Part shown: positions 9,554 to 20,674 of the stretch, in pieces
How positions within the stretch are numbered: position 1 is the stretch's first letter
Layout of the letters: each line of letters opens with the position of its first letter
Assembly (NCBI RefSeq): GCF_009857835.1
Contig: NZ_WWCL01000001.1
Location: 868,001 to 932,000 of the forward strand
Reading direction: 5' to 3'
Length of the DNA: 64,000 bases
DNA from: Duganella fentianensis
Lineage (GTDB): Bacteria > Pseudomonadota > Gammaproteobacteria > Burkholderiales > Burkholderiaceae_D
Notes under the pieces: model-generated
Told to the model about the DNA's origin: nothing
Seen by the model: the letters and a program-made list of their open reading frames with translations, nothing else
Database searches by the model: none
Made by a program: the position numbers and the translations under genes

Positions 9554-11092
9554 CTAATTGCCGCGTCCCCGTTTTTCCCGTTTGACTTCGAGCGTGTTCA
9601 GCACTTCGCCCTGTGCGTTGACGGTCTCCAGATGTACATCAAATCCCCATAGCCGTGCCACATGCTTGAGCACTTCGCCGGCCTGCTGGTTGAGGGGGCG
9701 GCGCTGGAACTGCGTATGCCGCAGGGTGAGGGCGCGGTCGTCACGCGTATTCACCGACCACACCTGTATATTAGGTTCGCGGTTGCCCAGGTTGTATTGC
9801 TCGGCCAGTTGCTGGCGTACATAGCGGTAGCCTGATTCATCGTGGATAGCCGAGATTGCCAGTTTTTCGTTCTGGTCGTCGTCCAGTACCGCGAAGAAAT
9901 GGAATTCCCGGATCAGCCGGGGCGAAAGATACTGGGCGATAAAGCTTTCGTCTTTAAAATTGCGCATGGCGAAGTCCAGCGTCTTGCGCCAGTCGCTGCC
10001 GGCTATGTCGGGGAACCAGGCCCTGTCTTCGTCGGTGGGCTGTTCGCAGATGCGGCGGATATCGCTCATCATGGCGAAACCGAGGGCATAGGGATTGATG
10101 CCACTATAGTAGGGGCTGCTGACGGGCGGCTGGTACACCACATTGGTATGGCTCTTCAGGAACTCCATCATAAAACCGTCGCCCACGACGCCTTCGTCGT
10201 ACAACTGGTTCAATATAGTGTAGTGCCAGAAGGTGGCCCAGCCTTCGTTCATCACCTGGGTCTGGCGCTGGGGATAGAAGTATTGCGAGATTTTGCGCAC
10301 GATACGCACCATTTCGCGCTGCCAAGGCTCCAATAATGGTGCATATTTCTCGATAAAGTAGAGCAGGTTCTCTTCCGGCTCGGGCGGGAAGCGCACGGCC
10401 TCCTTGCTCACTTCCTCTTCTTCGCGGCGCGGCAAGGTGCGCCACAGTTCATTCACCTGCGACTGTATATAGGCTTCGCGTTCTTTCTGGCGCGCTCTTT
10501 CCTGCGCCAGCGATAAGCGGGCCGGGCGCTTGTAGCGGTCCACTCCATAGTTCTGGATGGCATGGCAGGAATCGAGCAGCAGTTCCACCGCGTCGATGCC
10601 GTGGCGTTGCTCGCACTCGGCTATATAGTTCTTGGCGAACACCATATAGTCGACGATGGCTTCCGCGTCGGTCCAGGTGCGGAATAGATAGTTGCCTTTA
10701 AAGAAAGAATTATGGCCGTAAGCCGCGTGGGCGATAACCAGCGCCTGCATGGTCAGGCTGTTCTCCTCCATTAAATAGGCGATGCAGGGATTGGAGTTAA
10801 TGACGATTTCATAGGCCAGCCCCATCTGGCCCCGTTTATAGCTTTTTTCCGTGGCCAGAAAATGCTTGCCGAATGACCAATGGTTGTAGGACACCGGCAT
10901 GCCCACCGAAGTGTAGGCATCCATCATCTGCTCGGCCGTGATGATTTCCAGCTGGTTGGGGTAGGTGTCCAGCCCGAAACTGGCGGCGACGCGGCGGATT
11001 TCTTCATGGGCCTGCTCGATCAGCTCGAAAGTCCATTCGGACTGGTCGGGCAGGGCGTTGGGATGGCGGCGCGGGGTGGGCGTGGCATTCAT
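9554..11092 (-). CDS. spoVR: SpoVR family protein (YcgB homologue)
   Basis: A 512-residue SpoVR-family protein, the length of E. coli YcgB. Conserved stretches include WSFGKHFLATEKSYKRGQMG, the HAAYGHNSFFKGNYLF segment and NEGWATFWHYTILN. The His and Glu residues of these segments are typical of the family; its biochemical activity is unknown. The start at 11092 overlaps the yeaH stop (ATGA), so the two are translationally coupled. In nonsporulating proteobacteria this gene travels with prkA and yeaH in a stress/stationary-phase operon, as here. Confidence 0.93.
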   Translation of the reverse strand: MNATPTPRRHPNALPDQSEWTFELIEQAHEEIRRVAASFGLDTYPNQLEIITAEQMMDAYTSVGMPVSYNHWSFGKHFLATEKSYKRGQMGLAYEIVINSNPCIAYLMEENSLTMQALVIAHAAYGHNSFFKGNYLFRTWTDAEAIVDYMVFAKNYIAECEQRHGIDAVELLLDSCHAIQNYGVDRYKRPARLSLAQERARQKEREAYIQSQVNELWRTLPRREEEEVSKEAVRFPPEPEENLLYFIEKYAPLLEPWQREMVRIVRKISQYFYPQRQTQVMNEGWATFWHYTILNQLYDEGVVGDGFMMEFLKSHTNVVYQPPVSSPYYSGINPYALGFAMMSDIRRICEQPTDEDRAWFPDIAGSDWRKTLDFAMRNFKDESFIAQYLSPRLIREFHFFAVLDDDQNEKLAISAIHDESGYRYVRQQLAEQYNLGNREPNIQVWSVNTRDDRALTLRHTQFQRRPLNQQAGEVLKHVARLWGFDVHLETVNAQGEVLNTLEVKREKRGRGN

Positions 11093-12360
11093 GATTTCGG
11101 CTGCTTCTTGAACAGTTCGCGGAACACCGGATAGATGTCGGCCGGCGTGACGATTTTCTGCATGGCGAAATGGGCGTGGTGGTCGGGCACCTGGGCATAC
11201 TGTTCCCACAGGTTCTGCGGCGGACCATCGGTAATCTCGACATAGGTGTAGTACTGCACCTTGGGCATGATGGTGTTGACCAGCAGCTGGCGGCACAGGA
11301 TGGAATCGTTATCCCAGTTATCGCCATCGGAAGCTTGCGCCACATAACTGTTCCAGGCGCCGCCGCCATAGCGTTCGTCGATGATCTGGTTGAGCAGGTT
11401 GAGCGCGGACGAGACCACGGTGCCGCCCGATTCGCGCGAATGGAAGAATTCGTTCTCGTCCACTTCCGCCGCCGCCGTGTGGTGGCGGATGAAGACCACG
11501 TCTATCTTGTCATACACGCGCTTGAGGAATAGATACAGCAGGATGAAGAAGCGCTTGGCCGTATCCTTGCGCGTTTCATCCATGGAGCCGGAAACATCCA
11601 TGATGCAGAACATCACGGCCTGCGTCATGGGCTTGGGGACTTTGATGCGGTTGCTGTAGCGCAGGTCGAACGGGTCGATGAAGGGGATGGCGATCAGCCG
11701 CGTATGCAGATGGTGAATCAGCTTTTTCAGTTCCAGCACGCGCGCCGTATCGGCCGCCGCACCATCCTGCAGCAGTTGCAGCAGCTCCGTTTCCGCTTGC
11801 TGCAATTGTTTGCGCGCATGGCCACCGACGGCGATGCGCCGTCCCAGCGCCCCGCGCAAGGAACGCAGTACGTGGATATTCGACGGGGTGCCGGACATAT
11901 TGTAGCCGGCGCGCTGGTTCTTGAACTCGGTGCTGCTGCTGAGCTGGGTTTTTACCATGTGCGGCAATTCCAGATCTTCGAAGAAGTAGTTCATGAATTC
12001 TTCGCGCGATAGCTCGAAGATGAAATCATCTTCCGAGGTCTGGTCGCTATTGCCGGCCTTGCCCCGTCCCGCGCCACCGCCGCCGCGGGGACGGTTGATC
12101 AGATCGCCTTTCTGGTATTCCTCGTTGCCGGGATTAACGGTTTCCCACACGCCACCATGGGCGTGACCAAATGAAGGCTCGCCCACATCCTTGACGGGGA
12201 TGGAGACTTTTTCGCCGTTTTCCACGTCCGTGATGGAGCGCCCCTTGATGGCACGCCCCACCGCGTCCTTGATCTGGGCCTTGTAGCGCCGCAGGAAGCG
12301 CTCGCGATTGACCGCAGATTTATTCTTGCCCTGCAAACGCCGGTCGATGAGGTAAGTCAA
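11089..12360 (-). CDS. yeaH: DUF444 protein YeaH
   Basis: A 423-residue DUF444 protein. The start is TTG at 12360 with GGGAGG four bases upstream; the resulting start MTYLIDRRLQGKNKS closely matches the E. coli YeaH N-terminus. Residues 80-95 form a Gly/Arg-rich loop. The C-terminal half holds a von Willebrand A-like fold with a MIDAS-type DVSGSMDETRKDTAKR motif. YeaH acts with the PrkA/YeaG kinase in stress and nitrogen-starvation responses in enterobacteria; the exact role is unknown. It lies 55 bp after prkA and overlaps spoVR by 4 bp. Confidence 0.93.
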   Translation of the reverse strand: MTYLIDRRLQGKNKSAVNRERFLRRYKAQIKDAVGRAIKGRSITDVENGEKVSIPVKDVGEPSFGHAHGGVWETVNPGNEEYQKGDLINRPRGGGGAGRGKAGNSDQTSEDDFIFELSREEFMNYFFEDLELPHMVKTQLSSSTEFKNQRAGYNMSGTPSNIHVLRSLRGALGRRIAVGGHARKQLQQAETELLQLLQDGAAADTARVLELKKLIHHLHTRLIAIPFIDPFDLRYSNRIKVPKPMTQAVMFCIMDVSGSMDETRKDTAKRFFILLYLFLKRVYDKIDVVFIRHHTAAAEVDENEFFHSRESGGTVVSSALNLLNQIIDERYGGGAWNSYVAQASDGDNWDNDSILCRQLLVNTIMPKVQYYTYVEITDGPPQNLWEQYAQVPDHHAHFAMQKIVTPADIYPVFRELFKKQPKS

Positions 12361-12415
12361 ATGACCTCCCGTTGCTCGTTACTAGGCTGCCCGCGCAGCG
12401 GCGTAAGCCGCGACA

Positions 12416-14338
12416 CTAGGACGACTTGCGTACCCGCAGATACCATTCGCACAGCAGTCTGACCTGTTTGGCCGTATAGCCTTTTTCCACCATGCGGGCG
12501 ACAAAGTCCGCATGCTTGTTGGCATCTTCGGCACTGGCTTTGGCATTGAAGGAAATCACCGGCAGCAGTTCTTCCGTATTCGAGAACATTTTTTTCTCGA
12601 TCACACTGCGGAATTTTTCGTAGCTGGTCCAGGCCGGATTCTTGCCGCCGTTATTGGCCCGCGCACGCAAACCGAAGTTGACGATCTCGTTGCGGAAATC
12701 CTTGGGGTTGGAGATGCCGGCCGGTTTCTCGATCTTTTCCAGTTCGTTGTTGAGCGATTCGCGGTCGAAACTCTCGCCCGTATCGGGATCGCGGTATTCC
12801 TGATCCTGTATCCAGAAGTCGGCAAAGGTCACGTAGCGGTCGAAGATGTTCTGGCCATATTCGGAATAGCTTTCCAGATAGGCCGTCTGGATTTCCTTGC
12901 CGATGAATTCCACATAGCGCTGCGCCAGATGCTCTTTGATGTAGGAGAAGTAGCGCTGCTCCGTTTCGGGCGGGAACTGTTCCCGTTCGACTTGCTGTTC
13001 CAGCACATACAGCAGGTGCACGGGGTTGGCCGCCACTTCCGTATTATCGAAGTTGAAGACTTTAGACAGGATTTTGAAGGCGAAGCGGGTGGATAGCCCG
13101 CTCATGCCTTCGTCCACCCCGGCATAGTCGACGTACTCGTGCATGGACTTGGCTTTCGGGTCCGTGTCCTTGAGGTTTTCGCCATCGTAGACGAGCATTT
13201 TGCTGAAGATGCTGGAGTTTTCCGGATCTTTCAGGCGCGACAGAATGGCGAACTGGGCCATCATCTTCAGCGTGCCCGGTGCGCACGGCGCCTGCGCCAG
13301 CGAGGAGTGGGCGATCAGCTTGTCGTAGATCTTGATCTCGTCCGTCACGCGCAGGCAGTAAGGCACTTTGACGATGTAGATACGGTCCAGGAAAGCCTCG
13401 TTGTTGCGGTTGTTCTTGAAGGTCTTCCATTCCGACTCATTGGAGTGGGCCAGGATGATGCCTTCGAACGGAATCGCGCCAAAGCCTTCCGTGCCTTTGT
13501 AATTGCCTTCCTGCGTGGCTGTCAGCAAGGGGTGCAGCACCTTGATGGGCGCCTTGAACATTTCGACGAATTCCATCAGGCCCTGATTGGCCAGACACAG
13601 GCCGCCCGAATAGCTGTAGGCATCGGGATCATCCTGCGAATAGTCTTCCAGCTTGCGGATGTCGACCTTGCCCACCAGCGAAGAAATATCCTGATTGTTT
13701 TCATCGCCCGGTTCCGTCTTGGAAATCGCCACCTGTTTCAGTACGGAAGGGTAGCGCTTGACCACGCGGAACTGGTTGATGTCGCCATTGAATTCATGCA
13801 GGCGCTTGACAGCCCACGGGCTGGGGATGTTGCGCAGATAGCGTCGCGGTATGCCGTAATCTTCTTCAAGCAGCGTGCCATCTTCCTCTTCGTTGAACAG
13901 GCCCAGCGGCGATTCGTTGACGGGCGAACCTTTCAGGCAGTAGAACGGCACATGTTCCATCAGCGATTTGAGTTTTTCCGCAATCGATGATTTACCGCCG
14001 CCCACCGGCCCCAGCAGGTACAGGATCTGCTTGCGTTCTTCCAGTCCTTGCGCGGCATGGCGGAAATAGGACACCACCTGTTCTATCACTTCTTCCGTGC
14101 CGTAGAACTCGCGGAAAGCCGGATAGATCTTGATGACCTTGTTGGCAAAGATGCGCGACAGCCGCGTATCGTTGCGCGTGTCCACCAGCGTGGGCTCGCC
14201 GATGGCGGCCAGCATGCGCTCCGGCGCGCTCGCATAAGTCAGCTTATCTTTTTTGCAGAGCTCGAGATATTCCTTCATGGACATCTCTTCTTCTCTGGTG
14301 CGTTCGTAGCGTGCGGCGTAGTTGTCAAAAATGGTCAT
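12416..14338 (-). CDS. prkA: PrkA serine protein kinase / AAA+ protein (YeaG)
   Basis: A 640-residue PrkA, the usual length. The N-terminal AAA+ module has Walker A in LGPVGGGKSSIAEK (about residue 110) and a conserved ILAHSNESEWKTFKNN segment. The C-terminal PrkA domain follows, ending in LLCEWYLRVRKSS. E. coli YeaG is a stress-induced kinase and B. subtilis PrkA has also been described as a protease; I cannot tell which activity dominates. AGGAC lies just before the ATG. A sigma-70-like promoter (14572-14544) sits about 200 bp upstream. First gene of prkA-yeaH-spoVR. Confidence 0.95.
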   Translation of the reverse strand: MTIFDNYAARYERTREEEMSMKEYLELCKKDKLTYASAPERMLAAIGEPTLVDTRNDTRLSRIFANKVIKIYPAFREFYGTEEVIEQVVSYFRHAAQGLEERKQILYLLGPVGGGKSSIAEKLKSLMEHVPFYCLKGSPVNESPLGLFNEEEDGTLLEEDYGIPRRYLRNIPSPWAVKRLHEFNGDINQFRVVKRYPSVLKQVAISKTEPGDENNQDISSLVGKVDIRKLEDYSQDDPDAYSYSGGLCLANQGLMEFVEMFKAPIKVLHPLLTATQEGNYKGTEGFGAIPFEGIILAHSNESEWKTFKNNRNNEAFLDRIYIVKVPYCLRVTDEIKIYDKLIAHSSLAQAPCAPGTLKMMAQFAILSRLKDPENSSIFSKMLVYDGENLKDTDPKAKSMHEYVDYAGVDEGMSGLSTRFAFKILSKVFNFDNTEVAANPVHLLYVLEQQVEREQFPPETEQRYFSYIKEHLAQRYVEFIGKEIQTAYLESYSEYGQNIFDRYVTFADFWIQDQEYRDPDTGESFDRESLNNELEKIEKPAGISNPKDFRNEIVNFGLRARANNGGKNPAWTSYEKFRSVIEKKMFSNTEELLPVISFNAKASAEDANKHADFVARMVEKGYTAKQVRLLCEWYLRVRKSS

Positions 14339-15756
<1,418 letters not shown>

Positions 15757-15762
15757 GCCCCC

Positions 15763-18300
15763 ATGTTTGCGCTCGCCCTGAAAATGACTTTGCGCGACTG
15801 GCGTGCCGGCCAGTTGCGTTTCCTGCTGATGGCGCTGACCGTGGCCGTGGCGGCACTCTCGGCCACCGGTTTCTTCATCGACCGGCTGCGTGCGGGACTG
15901 GACCGCGATGCGCGCCAGCTGATAGGCGCCGATGTGGTGATCAATGCCGATCTGCCCGTCAATCCCGCATGGCGCGCGGAAGCGCAGCGGCGTGGTCTGG
16001 TGCTGGCCGATGTGGTCAGCTTCGTCAGCATGGCGCAGGTGGGCGAGGGCGAGCAGTCGCGCTCCGTGCTGGCGGCGCTGAAGGCGGTCGGCGCCGGCTA
16101 CCCATTGCGCGGCCATCTGCGCACCAGCACCGATCTGCTGGCCGCCCAGCAGGGGCAGGGCGAGACCACGCAGGATGTGCCGGCGGCCGGTACGGTGTGG
16201 CTGGATCCGGCCCTGCTGGGCAGCCTGTCCACCCGCGTGGGCGAGCAGCTCAAGCTGGGCGACCGCAGTTTCACCATCACCCGTTTGATCGCGGCCGAGC
16301 CGGACCGGGGCGCCAACTTCATGGCCTTTGCTCCGCGCGTATTGCTGGCACTGGACGACCTGCCCGCCACCAATCTGATCCAGCCCGGTTCGCGTGTGAC
16401 CTACCGCCTGCTGGTGGCCGGCGCCGCTGGCCAAAAGGCCGGCACGCAGGCAGCAGGCCTGTTTGGCGAGTGGCTGGAGCAGCAGATCAGCGCCAACAAT
16501 ATCAAGGGCGTGCGGATAGAAACGCTGGCCAGCGGCCGCGGCGAAATGCGCGCCACGCTGGAACGGGCCGACCACTTCCTGTCGCTGGTGGGTTTGCTGT
16601 CAGCCTTGCTGGCGGCCGTGGCCGTGGCCATGGCGGCGCGCCGCTTCATGCAGCGCCACCTCGATGCCTGTGCCATGCTGCGCTGTCTGGGCCTGACCCA
16701 GAATCAGGTGACGGCCATGTATCTGATCGAATTTCTGCTGGTGGGGCTGGCCGGCAGCCTGGCCGGCGTGCTGATAGGTTATGGCGCCCACCATGTGCTG
16801 CTGCAGGCACTGGCCACGCTGGTCGGCAATGAATTACCGCCACCTTCGCTGTATCCGGCCCTGCAGGGACTGGGCACGGGCGTGCTGTTGCTGGCCGCGT
16901 TTGCCCTGCCGCCTATTCTGCAACTGCGCAAAGTGCCGCATAACCGCGTGATACGGCGCGAGCAGGAGCCGCCGCGGGTGGCGGCGCTGGCTACCTACGG
17001 GCTGGGTCTGGCCGGTTTCTGTGCCCTGCTGTTCTGGCAGGCCGGCGATGCCCAGCTGGCGCTGTACACGGCGCTGGGTTTTGCTGCTGCCTTCGGCCTG
17101 TTTGCACTGGTGGGCTGGCTGGGACTGGCCGCACTCAAGCCACTGCGCGGCCTGATCGATCACCAGAGCTGGCGCTTTGCCCTGACCTCGTTGCAGCGCC
17201 GCCCCAGCGCGACGCTGGTGCAGGTGGTGGCGCTGGCGCTGGGACTGATGGCGCTGCTGGTGCTGACGGTGGTGCGCGGCGATCTGATGACGGCCTGGCG
17301 CAAGGCCACGCCGGCCGATGCGCCCAACCGCTTCATCATCAATATTCAGCCCGAGCAGTCGGCTGATATTGCGCGCCGGCTGCAGGCAGCAGGCGTCAGC
17401 TATGCGCCCCAGTATCCTATGATCCGTGGCCGTCTGACGGCCGTGAACGGCGTGGCCGTGACGGCCGACACTTATACGGATGAACGGGCGCGCGGTCTGG
17501 CCGACCGCGAATTCAATCTGTCCACCATGGCGCAGATGCAGGCCGAGAACAAGATCGTGGCGGGGCAGTGGTTTGCCGACCGGCCCGGTGCGCCGGAAGC
17601 CTCGGTGGAAGAAGGCATTGCCAAGACGCTCAAGTGGCAGCTGGGCGACAAGCTGCGCTTCGATATCGCCGGCGCGCCGGTGGAAGCGACCATCACCAGC
17701 CTGCGCAAGCTGGAATGGGGCTCGATGCGGGTCAACTTCTTTGTGATTATCAATCCGGCGGCCATGACGGAAGTGTCGCAAAGCTGGCTCACGGCCTTCC
17801 ATCTGCCGCTGGCGCAGGCCGGCCTGATGAATGCGCTGACGCGCGATTATCCGAATCTGACCATCGTCGATGTGGGCGCCATCCTGCAGCAGGTGCAGCA
17901 GGTGCTCGACCAGGTCATTACGGCGGTGGAGTTCCTGTTCATCTTCACGCTCGCTTCCGGCCTGCTGGTGCTGTATGCGGCGCTGATGGGATCGCAGGAT
18001 GAACGCACACGCGAAGCGGCGCTGCTGCGCGCGCTGGGCGCCACCCGCGCCCAGCTAGCGCAGGCCCAGCTGATCGAGTTCCTGCTGGTGGGAGGGCTGT
18101 CCGGCCTGCTGGCGGCCACGGCGGCCGCCGTCATGGGCTGGGCGCTGGCTACCTACCAGTTCAAATTTGCCTGGAGCTTCACGCCTTCGGTCTGGCTGAT
18201 AGGCTTGCTGGCCGGCGGCCTGTGCGCCATGGCCGGTGGCTGGCTGGGCCTGCGCAATGTGCTGCGCCAGCCGCCGCTGCAGACGCTGCGCGAAGCCTGA
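15763..18300 (+). CDS. ybbP: YbbP-like ABC transporter permease (two FtsX domains)
   Basis: An 845-residue inner-membrane protein with the MacB/FtsX-type layout seen in YbbP. The first helix (about residues 20-40) is followed by a periplasmic domain and an FtsX helix bundle (residues about 270-380, with AMLRCLGLTQNQV). More helices lie around 410-500, then a second periplasmic domain, and the last FtsX bundle (about 725-835, with ALLRALGATRAQLAQAQL). The usual partner ATPase (YbbA) and esterase TesA are not adjacent, so the ATP-binding subunit must be elsewhere. Likely role: extraction or transport of lipophilic molecules at the inner membrane; substrate unknown. Confidence 0.85.
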   Translation: MFALALKMTLRDWRAGQLRFLLMALTVAVAALSATGFFIDRLRAGLDRDARQLIGADVVINADLPVNPAWRAEAQRRGLVLADVVSFVSMAQVGEGEQSRSVLAALKAVGAGYPLRGHLRTSTDLLAAQQGQGETTQDVPAAGTVWLDPALLGSLSTRVGEQLKLGDRSFTITRLIAAEPDRGANFMAFAPRVLLALDDLPATNLIQPGSRVTYRLLVAGAAGQKAGTQAAGLFGEWLEQQISANNIKGVRIETLASGRGEMRATLERADHFLSLVGLLSALLAAVAVAMAARRFMQRHLDACAMLRCLGLTQNQVTAMYLIEFLLVGLAGSLAGVLIGYGAHHVLLQALATLVGNELPPPSLYPALQGLGTGVLLLAAFALPPILQLRKVPHNRVIRREQEPPRVAALATYGLGLAGFCALLFWQAGDAQLALYTALGFAAAFGLFALVGWLGLAALKPLRGLIDHQSWRFALTSLQRRPSATLVQVVALALGLMALLVLTVVRGDLMTAWRKATPADAPNRFIINIQPEQSADIARRLQAAGVSYAPQYPMIRGRLTAVNGVAVTADTYTDERARGLADREFNLSTMAQMQAENKIVAGQWFADRPGAPEASVEEGIAKTLKWQLGDKLRFDIAGAPVEATITSLRKLEWGSMRVNFFVIINPAAMTEVSQSWLTAFHLPLAQAGLMNALTRDYPNLTIVDVGAILQQVQQVLDQVITAVEFLFIFTLASGLLVLYAALMGSQDERTREAALLRALGATRAQLAQAQLIEFLLVGGLSGLLAATAAAVMGWALATYQFKFAWSFTPSVWLIGLLAGGLCAMAGGWLGLRNVLRQPPLQTLREA

Positions 18301-18320
18301 GTGCCTAAGCTGCCATCGCC

Positions 18321-19331
18321 TCAGACGCTGCTGCATTCGGGCGTACGGCGCAGGCTGAGAAAAGTGGCATAGGCATACGGCGGCTGCTGGAAGTAGTGCG
18401 CGGGCAGGTCGAACAGGGCCCAGTAATACGTCTGCCGGCCTTCACAGACTTGCGCCGCCGCGCAGTAGCGGTGCCACTGGTCGCCGATGTCGGGCCGGTA
18501 CATGGTGTCGCCGTGCGGATCGTGGAAGAACGGCAGCACGCGCTTGGATAGCAGGGCTTCCAGCAAGGCGGGGGGGGCATCGCTGTCGCGCGCGATTTCA
18601 AACTGGGCAAACATGCCTTCGGCCGTTTCTATCATCAGCAAACGGGTTTTGCCATGCTGATCGATCAGCAGTATGCCGCTGGGATTGGGGAATACATAGT
18701 GTTCGACGATGCCGAGACGGACCCGCAGCGTGTCGATCAGGCGGGCCAGCACGGGATCGGTGAGGAAGTGGTAGTGGTGCAGCAGCACCAGATCGCGCAG
18801 GGTTTCTTCGCGGTCGTCGAAATAGGCGTGCTGCAGGGTGCGGATCTGCTGTTCCAGCTGGTCCAGCGCCTGCGGATCGCTCTTCTGGATGTAGCGGTCG
18901 ATCAGGCCGCGGTTGAAGGCGTTGACGGCGATCTTCTCGTCGGCCGCTCCGGTGAACAGTATCTTCTTGCAGGGCAGGTGGGCTATTGCGGCGCAGAATT
19001 CCAGTCCGTTCATCTGCGGCATCGAGTAGTCCACCACCACCACGGAAGGGGTGGCAAAGCGCTGGGGCTGTTCGCAGATGCGGTAGATCCACTCCAGATC
19101 GATGGCCACATTGCACTGGTCGGCCGGCAGATTCTGCATGTCGAAATTCACCTGCAGCGGCACCCGCTCCGGCAACCGTTCGCGCCCCAGCCAGCGCTGG
19201 GCGGCATGTGCATCGTCAAAGGCCAGTGTGGGCAGGACGGGATCGAGCTGGAATGACAGGCTGCGCAAAAAGGAGCAGCTATCGTCGACCAGCACGGTCA
19301 GAGTGGGGTGGGCGTAGACGGGAAAATGCAT
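18321..19331 (-). CDS. jqsR: JqsR/LqsR-type response regulator
   Basis: A 336-residue response regulator. The N-terminal receiver domain has the acidic pair in VLVDDSCSF (D16, D17), the phosphoacceptor in VVVVDYSMPQMNG (D101), T127 in ILFTGAA and the conserved Lys in RYIQK (150). The receiver carries an insertion (about residues 50-85). The C-terminal half (about 170-336) has no helix-turn-helix or GGDEF/EAL signature, matching the unusual output domain of Legionella LqsR. The start overlaps jqsS by 34 bp with GAGGT upstream. Placement beside the sensor kinase and a CqsA/LqsA-like synthase supports the assignment. Confidence 0.85.
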   Translation of the reverse strand: MHFPVYAHPTLTVLVDDSCSFLRSLSFQLDPVLPTLAFDDAHAAQRWLGRERLPERVPLQVNFDMQNLPADQCNVAIDLEWIYRICEQPQRFATPSVVVVDYSMPQMNGLEFCAAIAHLPCKKILFTGAADEKIAVNAFNRGLIDRYIQKSDPQALDQLEQQIRTLQHAYFDDREETLRDLVLLHHYHFLTDPVLARLIDTLRVRLGIVEHYVFPNPSGILLIDQHGKTRLLMIETAEGMFAQFEIARDSDAPPALLEALLSKRVLPFFHDPHGDTMYRPDIGDQWHRYCAAAQVCEGRQTYYWALFDLPAHYFQQPPYAYATFLSLRRTPECSSV

Positions 19332-20614
19332 GACTTACCTCGCGGGTGCTGACTGGGGGGAAATTCGAGTATGAAGATGGCGTAGGCCTGCTCGCGCGTG
19401 ACGCAGCGGATGCGGCCATTCCAGGCGCGCAGTATGTCCTGGCAGAGCGCCAGACCGATGCCGCTGCCGTTGTGTGCCGGATAGGAGTAGAAGCGGCGGA
19501 AGATCAGCGGCAGGTGGTGGGACGCAATGCCGCAGCCGGTGTCGATGAACAGCAGTCGGGGCGGCTGGTGCTGGCCATCGATGATGATGCGCACCCGTCC
19601 TTTGCCGGCGCGCTGTATGGCTTTCAGGGCATTGCGGAGCAGATTGAGCAACACCACCACCGCCAGTTCGCTCTGGCCGGCGAACTGGAAATCGCGGCGC
19701 AGCTCGATGACGACGTGATGTTTCTGCGCGTCGCTGACAAACGGATAGCGCTGCAGCATGGCGTCCACCGTGGCGTGCATGGGCAGCATTTCGACTGCAC
19801 GCAGATTCTGCCGCACGGCACCGGCACTGAGCAGGAACAGATCGATCATGTGGTTCATATGGCGCACTTCGAACTGTATGCGCGCCAGCGCATCGATGGC
19901 GCCCAGTTTTTCCTCGCCGTTGCGGCAGATGCCTGTGCTCACCATGCGCAGCAGCCCGCGCACATTGGCATTCACGCTGCTGAGCGGGGTGCGCAGTTCA
20001 TGTGCCACGCTGGCCAGCCCTGCACCGAGGCCGGCCAGCTTTTCCTGTGCCAGCATGTGGCGGCTTACTTTGGCCACGGACAGCACGGCCATGGTGAACC
20101 AGTGGATGGGGAGCTGCTGCAGCGCGGCCTTGCTGAGCAGGGTGGCGCTTTCGCCCATGATGCTGGCGGCAAGGCAGGCCGCCAGTGTGCCGGCCAGATA
20201 GGCTTGCAGGGCCAGCGCCGTTTCGAAGTGGAACAGCAGCACCAGCGCAATCAGCAGCGATTCGCCCCAGACGCCGGAAGCGTGGTTCATCAGGAACATG
20301 AAGGTGAAGAAGAAGGGCAGCACATAGCTGAGGGTGAGCAGCAGATAGGCACGCAGCACGGGTGGCCGGTAGCGCCGTGCGAACAGGCCCAGCATGCAGA
20401 GCGCGATGCCGAGCGCCCGCAGCGGCAGCGATTCGTATTCCTGCGGGAAAAAATGGTGCCAGATCAGGTAGTAGAGCGGCATGCTGACCGTGCCTATGCC
20501 CGCCAGCAGCAGCACGCGCTTGGTGGCATGCCGCTCCTGTCCATGGTATTGCAGCAGGTTGTGCACGCACGCTTGCAGGCGGGACTTGCTGGAGGCGAAA
20601 AGGTTGAGGGGCAT
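19298..20614 (-). CDS. jqsS: JqsS/LqsS-type membrane sensor histidine kinase
   Basis: A 438-residue sensor kinase. The N-terminal half has about six transmembrane helices (residues roughly 33-185) and no periplasmic sensor domain, as in CqsS/LqsS receptors of alpha-hydroxyketone signals. The C-terminal half has the H box SVAHELRTPLSS (His about 205), N box LLNLLRNALKAI and G boxes FIDTGCGIA and GSGIGLAL. No receiver domain is attached, so it is nonhybrid like LqsS and unlike CqsS. I chose the ATG at 20614; an upstream in-frame TTG (20635) is possible, and neither has a clear Shine-Dalgarno. Divergent from jqsA, overlapping jqsR. Confidence 0.86.
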   Translation of the reverse strand: MPLNLFASSKSRLQACVHNLLQYHGQERHATKRVLLLAGIGTVSMPLYYLIWHHFFPQEYESLPLRALGIALCMLGLFARRYRPPVLRAYLLLTLSYVLPFFFTFMFLMNHASGVWGESLLIALVLLFHFETALALQAYLAGTLAACLAASIMGESATLLSKAALQQLPIHWFTMAVLSVAKVSRHMLAQEKLAGLGAGLASVAHELRTPLSSVNANVRGLLRMVSTGICRNGEEKLGAIDALARIQFEVRHMNHMIDLFLLSAGAVRQNLRAVEMLPMHATVDAMLQRYPFVSDAQKHHVVIELRRDFQFAGQSELAVVVLLNLLRNALKAIQRAGKGRVRIIIDGQHQPPRLLFIDTGCGIASHHLPLIFRRFYSYPAHNGSGIGLALCQDILRAWNGRIRCVTREQAYAIFILEFPPSQHPRGKSCIFPSTPTPL

Positions 20615-20674
20615 GAGGGGATTGATTTTTGTCAAAGCGCCATCATCGCCTGATTTTGTTGCGTGTTTGAATCT

